NCBI RefSeq assembly: GCF_000276665.1
Contig: NW_004955466.1
Location: 10,075,214-10,139,213, forward strand
DNA from: Chinchilla lanigera
Lineage: Eukaryota; Chordata; Mammalia; Rodentia; Chinchillidae
Reading direction: 5' to 3'
DNA length: 64,000 nucleotides
The translations under genes and the position numbers were made by a program. The notes below the pieces were generated by a model. It was not told the DNA's origin and did no database searches. It saw only the letters and a list, made by a program, of their open reading frames with translations. Positions 57,276-64,000 of the stretch are shown here, piece by piece. Position 1 is the first letter of the stretch. Each line of letters starts with the position of its first letter.

Positions 57276-57834
57276 TATTCTATTGATTATGCTTAAAGTA
57301 AACTGCAGTGACTCAGGTCACAAAAAGGTGACAAACCAGTGCTTTCCCACTGTGGAGGTACAGAGTGAGCACCCTGATCAAAAGCCTCAACTCTGGAATG
57401 TGTTGAAATCCAAAACTTTCCAAGTATTGACTTGCTCAAAAAATTTCAGATGTTGGAGCATGTCAGATTTTGGATTTGTAGGCTAGAGATGCTGAACTGA
57501 TAAAGTCTATGCAAATAATATTCCAAAATCTACAAAACTCAGAATCTGAACCATTACTGGTGACAAGCATTTAGACAGGGGTTACTCAGCCTGTACTGAG
57601 AAGAAAACAATCAAGGAGTTGTGATTAGGGAACTCACTGGGGATGTAGTCTCTGAGCATTCAGGAAAGCCCTGCGTGAGTCACACATCAATGTAGGCAGG
57701 AGGGTCACACTGAGTGTGAGAAGAGGAAGCAGGGAGCCTTGGAGAGTGGACTGCAGAGCCTGTGAGGCAGAGGAAATAGCATTTACAAGGCTCTAACAGA
57801 GGAAAGAGCTTGGTGTGTTCAAGAGCTAAAAATA
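57276..57834. other. Unclassified sequence
   Basis: Nothing named with confidence; no exon. Confidence 0.35.
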
Positions 57835-58080
57835 AGACCAGACAAATCTATAAAGACAGAGTAGGTTACTGGTTACTGTGGGCTGAGGAAGTTAGGGGGA
57901 CATGAGGAATAGTTACTAGTGAGTACAGGATTTTGAAGGGAGTGATAAAATGTTTTAAAATTGATTGTGGTGATGGTTGCACAACTCTGTGAATACACAA
58001 AAAGTATTGGAGTGTATACTTTCAACGGATGAGCGGTATAGTATATAAATCATGACTCAGTAGAGGTAATTTTCTTTGTA
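57835..58080 (+). mobile_element. Old L1 LINE 3' end
   Basis: 'ggttactggttactgtgggctgagg' region at 57,864-57,888 and 'gtggtgatggttgcacaactctgtgaatac' region at 57,966-57,995 are the standard end-of-3'UTR blocks of old L1s; the final part degenerates. Confidence 0.75.
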
Positions 58081-59258
58081 AGTTTTGAGCTCCTTAATAT
58101 TGGGGGCTTAAGGAACAAGGATGGCGGAGACAGAATGAGATGAAGTGAGAAATTCTCCAGTAGGCTCACAAGAGCTAAAGCCTAGAATATTTTATTCTAG
58201 GTACAAGTGAAGCCATCCATCAGTAGTTTACGGATTTGGGACAGAATAAGAAGGTAAGTGTAGAAGGAGAGGATGGTTAGGAAGTACTTCCATAGTCTAG
58301 GTGAGATGCGATGACTCAGACCAGGTGGAAAAGGTGGGTCTGAGAGAAGGAGGGATCCAAGGTACATTCTGCAGTGTGTTGCAGGTAGGATCAGATGAAG
58401 AGCTGAAATGCAGAGCAGGAGGGAATCAGCGCTGCAAGGAGAGCGCCTTCAAGCTGTGTTCTCTCCCACCTTCAGCGTGGGGATTCAGAGGCAGGAAACA
58501 CAAAGAAGCAGAGCTTGTGGCCAAAAAATCCAGCAGGGCTTCCCTTCAGTACTGTGCTCAAGGGCAGAGCCTCACTGTGCCCTGCTGGTCCCTGATGAGC
58601 CCCTCTCCAGCCTTCCCATCTGCACTGGTCTCAGGGCCCACAAGTTGGGCCCAGAGCAGCGTGGCCTGTCTTGACAGCCGGTCAGTATCCTTTCATTTTG
58701 CTGAGACTGTGCTGGGAAAGGGCTTTGGCTGGCTGAACAAAAGAGGAGGAAGAGCCCAGTAAACAAATGTCAGCACATCCTCGTTTGCCTGTCACCAGCA
58801 CTGCAATCCCATTTGGCCCAAAGAGACATGTGGCCTTGGCTGGCCTCTTCTGGAATGACTTGCTTGTCTGCTGCCCAAAGTATCCCCAGAGAATGCGAGC
58901 TCCTAGCTCCGGTCCCTCAATGCGTCTTTGTATGTGGACACAGTGACTCTGCCCCAGGAGCAGAGAACCACACAGGACAGCCCAGTCCAACAGCAGCTCC
59001 CCGAGTCCAGAACCCAGCCCTTCCTTTCCCTGGCTCCTCATCTATTATCCATCTGGCTCTTGGGCCAAAAGCATGTCTGTCCTCTTCCGGGCTCACACTC
59101 CATCCCCATCCTCCTCAGCTGCCTCTTGAAGCAGAGTGGGTTTCAGAGCCTCTTTAGAGTAGACTGAACTCTCCCTCCTAGATTAACTTGCTGGGTTATC
59201 TTGACCAAGGTATGTCACTTTTCTGAGCTTCAGTTTATACTCTTAACCAAGAGTCACC
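58081..59258. other. Unique sequence with long chance frames
   Basis: A 153-codon plus-strand frame spans 58,301-58,762 and overlaps a second plus-strand frame and a minus-strand frame. None shows a domain or a splice framework. I do not call a gene. Confidence 0.35.
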
Positions 59259-59278
59259 AAAAAAAAAAAAAAAAAAAT
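59259..59278 (+). repeat. Poly(A) tract
   Basis: About 20 A bases; may be the tail of an eroded retroposon, but no body is recognisable. Confidence 0.85.
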
Positions 59279-59329
59279 TATGGATATGTACATACAAATA
59301 AAGTAAGGTGCAAAGCCACACTTGGTTTT

Positions 59330-59405
59330 TTTGACTCATTCAAAAAATATTTCTTGGCATTTGTTAGGTAAATGGTGATGACCCAGTAAAGAACAAGCCA
59401 GTCTG
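59330..59405 (-). mobile_element. Possible L2-type LINE trace
   Basis: 'ttttgactcattcaaaaaatatttcttggc' region followed by 'acccagtaaagaacaag' resembles the reversed L2 end seen at 57,172. Short and diverged. Confidence 0.35.
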
Positions 59406-59824
59406 AATTTAGAGTTCCAGGTAGGACCTCTTAGAATAACTCCAAAGGAGAACCCCAGTCCAGTCTATTGAGCTGGGTCTTTTATGGGTAGGGGAGGGCA
59501 TGGGTTAGTGGAATGGGTTTGGGGGGGTGATCTGGAGGGCGTGAGACTGGAGGGGCGAGAATGGCTGAGTATGGCGGTATAGCACCCGGCACTGTGACGA
59601 CGTAGCCGGTGGGCTGGGTGTACCCTGTTCAGCAGAGTAGACGCTGCTCCCCAGGTGTAGGCCGCTGAGAATCTGCCAGTCCAGGGACTCAGGCAGCTGA
59701 CAGGGGTGAGACTGCCAGCACCTACTCTGGGCTGGGTCCCTTGGGTGGCAGGGATGCTGTGAAGAGCAACACACATGAACACCTGTCCTGTGAGCTGATA
59801 TTCTGTGGAAAAATGCACAGATAC
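59406..59824. other. Unique sequence
   Basis: Two long minus-strand frames in different phases (59,465-59,836 and 59,505-59,996) overlap; neither has a domain, so both are taken as chance. Confidence 0.4.
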
Positions 59825-60500
59825 TAAATGTACCATTAATGAGTTTTTGTAGATCTGTCTGCCAATGTGACCACCACCAGGTAAGGAAGTAGGACATTTC
59901 CACAGTCCCAGAGTTGTTTTTCCATGCTTCTACCCAGTTAGCGCCACCCCCACCCACACCCGCTTCCACAAGAAGCAAGCCCCATCCTCGCTTCATTTAC
60001 CACACACTGCTGCAGCCTCTTTAAGTCACGTGGGTCATATAGTATCTGCCCTTGGGAGCTTCTCTTTCGTCATGAAAACCACACATATTGCTACATGCAT
60101 TTCTGGCCTGTTTATTTGTCTATGTTTTTCCCTGCCATATAGAATTTCTTTCCTTTCCTTTCCATTTCTCTCTTTCCTTCCCTCCCTCCCACTTCCTTTC
60201 TCTCCCTCCTTCATGATTGTTTTGTTTCTTTTTAGTGCTGGGAATTCGACCCAGAGCTTTGCGCATGCTAAGCAAAGCCATCCACCACAGAGCTACATTT
60301 CCAGCCTATATTCCTGTATAATACTTCATGGAATGAATATATTATTCACTTATCCATCCTACTATTGACACACAGTGGTTTGTTTCTACTTTAAGTTTTA
60401 TAAATAGAGCTGACATACACATTTTAAACTTGTCCCTATGGACTTACATACTCATTTCTGTCATTTATACTTAAGACTGAGATTCTTAGTAATCTGTAAG
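59825..60500 (-). mobile_element. Old L1 LINE 3' portion, split by an ID SINE
   Basis: 'gtggtgaccaccaccagg' type text near 59,868, 'gtcatatagtatctgccc' near 60,033, 'cttctctttcgtcatgaaaacc' near 60,059, 'ctgtataatacttcatgg' at 60,314-60,331 and 'cacttatccatcctactattgac' near 60,346 follow the reversed 3' end of an old L1. A C/T-rich tract (60,145-60,205) and an ID SINE interrupt it. Confidence 0.75.
60226..60307 (-). mobile_element. ID-type SINE, older copy
   Basis: 'ttttagtgctgggaattcgacccag' region at 60,231-60,255 and 'accacagagctacatttccagcc' region at 60,284-60,306 are the reversed B-box side and 5' end of an ID element. The upstream C/T-rich run is probably its expanded tail. Confidence 0.8.
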
Positions 60501-61066
60501 CTTCGGTAACCTCGGGGCACATGGACCAAAAGTTTTCCCAAGGGGTGGCAACAGTTCACGGACCCCACAGTAGTGAATGGGATTCCAGTTGCCGGCGGGG
60601 AAATGGACAAGTTTTAAACATAGTGAAGATAGATAGAATGCTAGGAGGCAGGAAACGCTATTGAGACATGACATGAGGAAAACAAGACTTAAGTTCAAAT
60701 AGTGCATGCATTTATGGTGCCCCCATTTGCTTTTTCTAACCATGTTATATTTAATATACTTGGAGATGATGGCCCATTAAAGGAAAAAGCCCTTATGGAG
60801 CACATTATGTACTCAGCACTGCTTGAGGAGGACACAGAAGTCGACGAGCCCATGGCTTGCAGAGGTTGAAGTGCAGCTGGAAGTCGCAGTGCACGAGGGG
60901 CCAGCAGAGGGACAGTGCTGCCCAGGACAGACGGTGCCCACAGGGTAGCAAGGAACGGAGAGGAAGTGCCACCCCCAGAGACAACGGGGGACCCCAGAAG
61001 AGAGCAGCATGTGCTACAACAGGACTTTGCTTCTTCACATTTTCCTCCTCTTTAAACCCTCTCCAA
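60501..61066. other. Unique sequence
   Basis: GC-rich part at 60,830-61,000 has chance frames on both strands; no repeat or exon recognised. Confidence 0.4.
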
Positions 61067-61120
61067 GTGTGTGTGTGTGTGTGTGTGTGTACGAGTGTGT
61101 TTGTGTGTGTGTGTACGCTG
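61067..61120 (+). repeat. Interrupted (GT)n microsatellite
   Basis: Two GT runs (about 61,067-61,090 and 61,097-61,114) separated by a short 'acgagtgtgtttg' interruption. Confidence 0.93.
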
Positions 61121-61186
61121 GGATCTGGCCTTTCCAGGAGGTCAGAGACCCACACCTCCCTTTAGCTTTCAATCACATCTCGTCTG

Positions 61187-61285
61187 GTTCTTTTCGCAGA
61201 TGCCCCCTCCGGCCCCATGCCAGGCGCTTTTCTAGATGCCAAAGGATATGCAGGTGTGCAAAAAATCTCTGCCCTCACGAGTGTA
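61187..61285 (-). mobile_element. Possible L2-type LINE trace
   Basis: 'ccatgccaggcgcttttctagatgcc' region at 61,216-61,241 and 'tctgccctcacgagtgta' near 61,268 resemble the reversed L2 end. Confidence 0.5.
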
Positions 61286-61428
61286 TGGGGAGAAAAAAGA
61301 AAAGTACAAATAACCACAACAAAAGAGAAAGAAAAATCCCTGACAGGTGTTAGTAAAACATTTGAGGGGTTTGGATGAGATAGATATGGAGAAATCAAGT
61401 AGCCAAATTTTCACATAAACAACACACA
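61286..61428. other. Unclassified sequence
   Basis: Nothing recognised. Confidence 0.4.
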
Positions 61429-61473
61429 TGATCTCTCTCTGTCTGTCTCTCTCTATCTCTCTGTCTCTCTCTG

Positions 61474-61506
<33 letters not shown>

Positions 61507-61507
61507 G

Positions 61508-61556
<49 letters not shown>
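61429..61556 (+). repeat. Compound (CT)n-(AC)n microsatellite
   Basis: About 85 bases of CT/CTGT-rich sequence followed by about 40 bases of pure AC. Compound pyrimidine and CA tracts can form triplex or Z-DNA structures. Confidence 0.95.
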
Positions 61557-61557
<1 letters not shown>

Positions 61558-62519
61558 CCCCCAGGACTAGCTGACTCTGTAGCCAGGAGCAGAACCCATA
61601 TTTGGCTGAATGGCTGCAACTTTTCTACATCATTCCTGTTCAACAAATGCTCTAAATGGTTTTTAGAGAAAAAGAAAAAAGAAAAAAGCCCAAACACCTT
61701 CACTGCGATCTCTGCCACCCTGTCTGTAGCAGGGATCTAGCAATCTCCAAAGCAACCTAAGAAGAAGCTACTTCTGCCCCAGTGGTAGGGCTGGCCATCC
61801 AGCGTGGCTGACTGAGAAGGAGGAGGAGCAGGGAGTGAGGGAAGAGAGCAGAGAGGCTGAGGAGGCCCAGCGCCTGCTCCCCACACCTCCGGCCTGTCTG
61901 TCTGTGTGCTCACTCCTTAAATGAGGAGGCGGGCACTGTAGGAAAAGCCTTGCAGACAATGGGGCTCAGCTGCCTGTCCCGGCCTTCCTTCTGCACCACT
62001 GTTGAGAACAGCGGTGCAGCAGCGCAAGCCCAGCCTGGTTGTGTGCTGTAAGGAAGAGGCCACCCTAGACTTGGAGGAGCTAGAAAGCTCAAAGGAGCGT
62101 CAGAGAAGCGGAGCTATGACGTCAGCCCTGGATCATTTGCCCCCAAGGAATAAGGTCCTGGTTCCTATAAGTCACTGTTACACAGGACTTCCGGTATTCA
62201 TAGTGAAACCTAATCCTCGAGGATACGGAACTGTTCAAATGCAAGATAATTTTCATGACAAATTACAATTCACAAACCAATTCGCAGATGATTACCATTA
62301 CATGTGACCAGGACTGCCGTAATCTTTCTCCCAAGTACATTGTGTCAAAAAATAATCCTGGACTTTCAAACAAATGGATATATTCTAGTAAAAATGAGCA
62401 ACTCTTAGTGAAATTTTCCCCCTTCTCCTCCGCTGCCACCCTATTCTACTCTCAGTCTCCAAAATAAGCATTGCTTATTACAGTGATCAGCTTTAGTTCC
62501 TTGTGGAGACACTGATAAT
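61557..62519. other. Unique sequence, no gene supported
   Basis: A 101-codon plus-strand frame at 62,002-62,307 and minus-strand frames overlap; no domain or splice framework was found. The region around 61,860-62,100 is GC-moderate. Confidence 0.4.
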
Positions 62520-62805
62520 CCCATTGAAGTCCTCACAGTTTTCCTTTAAAACTATGGTCCTAAGAGCATGTTATTCTGTAATTTATTTCATTTAATATGA
62601 ATTATATCTACAGTGGTGTATTCTTTTAAACCATTTTAAAATACTTCCTAAGTACAGTGGAGCCATTGCTAATTAACCAGTTCTCTCTTGATGTGCTTTC
62701 TAATTTTCAAGTCATAAGTAACGCTTCCACCAGCAGCCCTGCATTTATGAGTGAGATTTTAATAGGAAAGATTCTAGAAATGAATTTACAGGGTTTTGAA
62801 CTTTT
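62520..62805 (-). mobile_element. Probable old L1 LINE 3' fragment
   Basis: AT-rich stretch 'tttcatttaatatgaattatatctac' region and 'accattttaaaatacttcctaagtac' region recall the reversed 3' UTR of old L1s. No diagnostic ORF2 block, so the call is tentative. Confidence 0.35.
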
Positions 62806-62910
62806 GAAGTGGACTTTTACATAAGGGTTGAAAGTTACCTAGCAGACTTCTGCTGTGCCTCCTAAGAGCAGCTACAAGATGGCAGAAATAAACACTGAGA
62901 TATGCTAGAG

Positions 62911-62989
62911 CAGTGATGACGAGCTTCTTGGAGCTTTCAGTGATACAAACAGCCCGTGTGGTGTGCATGCCATAGGTTTGCCACCACTG
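62911..62989. mobile_element. 79-bp miniature hAT-type transposon with inverted ends
   Basis: The left end CAGTGATGACGAGCTTCT (62,911-62,928) and the reversed right end CAGTGGTGGCAAACCTAT (from 62,989 inward) match at 12 of 18 positions, the differences being mostly transitions. An 8-bp duplication flanks it: TGCTAGAG at 62,903-62,910 and GGCTAGAG at 62,990-62,997, 7 of 8 identical. The CAGTG ends and 8-bp target sites are hAT hallmarks. It is far too short to encode a transposase. Its ends resemble CAGTGATGGCGAACC-type hAT families known in some mammals, but the family is not proven. Confidence 0.65.
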
Positions 62990-62997
62990 GGCTAGAG

Positions 62998-64000
62998 GGA
63001 AGGCCAGGGGTCCAGTTCAACCCCTGAGCTGTAGGAGGCTGAGAAAGGAAACGTTCTGTGAACTGAGAGAGGCCTCACATGTCCAGGGTAGAGACAGCCC
63101 AAGGTCACCTCTATTCTTGTGGTCAGCTAAGGTGAACACTCCCCCATCCGTCTTCCTCAGCAGCATCACACACTGCTCCTCACGGCTGACGAGGCTGTGC
63201 TTAGAAAAGGAAAAGACCTTCTCAGAGACAATTATGCAATTCTGCTCTTTGTTTTACCTTTCCCTCCTCATTCCTGATTTTAGCAAACCCTTCATCCTGT
63301 GCAAAGTGAAGCTCACGCCGAGCATGCCCTCCTACTCTGGGGCCAGTGCACGCATCAGGGTGGCTGATATTTCCCAAGAGCAGCAAGTGAGACCAGCCTG
63401 GGGTACACTTTGTGCAGGAGGCTGGATCTGTAAAGGCCAACTATTTCAGGAAGGAGGCCAGAGGCTTCCGAACCAAACAAGCACGAGCTTCGTTTTCATT
63501 TGCCTTCAACCATTTCCTTTCATTTCCAGTCTATTTATGGAGCCTCGGGAATAGGTCACATCCTTCTTAGCACATCATAGCTCAGCAGAAATCCTTGAAT
63601 TATTGACCAGTCCTGGTGCCTTCAAGCTCCGGACTAGAAGTTTTTGACCTTTCTTCAGGCCATGGATGCATCTGGCAGCCTGCTTCCTTCTCAGAGTAAT
63701 ATTTGCAAATATCTGACCTAAAATATGAGGGATTACAAATAAAACAAGTCCTATCCAAATGTAGTTATTAAAACATTAAAAATGAATGTGTGATGTGGTA
63801 TGCATGCCTTTGTGTTAACATTAAATAATGATATTTAGCAGCAGGTCTAACTGCATCATTTTGAAGAAGTACTAAATATGCACAGTATTTCAAGATGTCT
63901 GCAGTTACTGAAAGGCAAGATAATACCCTGGGGACTTCTGTTGGCAAAAATCATCAAGGGTACAGCTCCTACCACTGAGAGCTGCTGCCTGCCCTCCTAA
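62998..64000. other. Unique sequence to the window end
   Basis: A 145-codon plus-strand frame at 63,117-63,554 has no recognisable domain. No repeat was recognised; the end is AT-rich (63,700-63,860). Confidence 0.45.

Noticed and set aside
58301..58762. 153-codon plus-strand frame
   Set aside because: Overlaps another plus-strand frame and two minus-strand frames; no domain, no splice framework, and no start context beyond an ATG.

Overview
The window is mammalian nuclear DNA, almost certainly from a rodent outside the mouse/rat group. The best evidence is the repeat content. There are tRNA-derived ID-type SINEs, 7SL-derived B1 SINEs, and several B1+ID composites of the B1-dID type. I know B1-dID from squirrel-related and dormouse-related rodents; beaver is another possibility, and I cannot name the species. 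MaLR-type LTRs, L1, L2, MIR and MER5-type hAT remnants make up most of the rest. No bacterial, phage or organellar signal is present.

I find no convincing host protein-coding exon, no RNA gene outside SINEs, and no CpG island. The open frames of 60-190 codons are transposon remnants, frames through purine or pyrimidine microsatellites, or chance. The window is best read as a gene desert or a very large intron.

Layout. 1-9.2 kb: old L1 3' ends on the minus strand, a B1, a MaLR LTR, an MLT1 LTR, and a young ID SINE nested in an older repeat; a possible promoter-like cluster lies near 4.7 kb. 9.2-15.2 kb: mostly unique sequence with one MER5-type fragment. 15.3-21 kb: a B1-dID that ends in a long purine microsatellite, SINEs, an LTR, and a second young ID with a perfect target duplication. 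21-29.2 kb: two blocks of unique sequence that look like conserved non-coding elements (22.8 and 25.6-26.6 kb), among MLT1/MaLR LTRs, B1 and B1-dID SINEs and MER5 fragments. 29.4-36.1 kb: one near full-length, decayed L1 on the minus strand, with an ID SINE and a 100-N assembly gap inside its ORF2. 36.2-42.2 kb: dense old repeats, including an L1 on the plus strand cut by a B1 and by a solo LTR with a 5-bp target duplication, then further LTRs. 42.2-52.9 kb: mostly unique, with one old L1 that carries a nested DNA transposon and a large GA/GAAA microsatellite. 52.9-64 kb: L2, MIR, B1-dID, L1 3' ends, a compound CT/AC microsatellite, and a 79-bp hAT-type miniature element with matching ends and an 8-bp target duplication.

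There is no operon or pathway to describe. What can be read is the insertion history: old MIR/L2/L1/MER5/MLT1 layers, later MaLR and B1/B1-dID insertions, and finally nearly unmutated ID SINEs. Family names come from remembered consensus patterns, not a database search.
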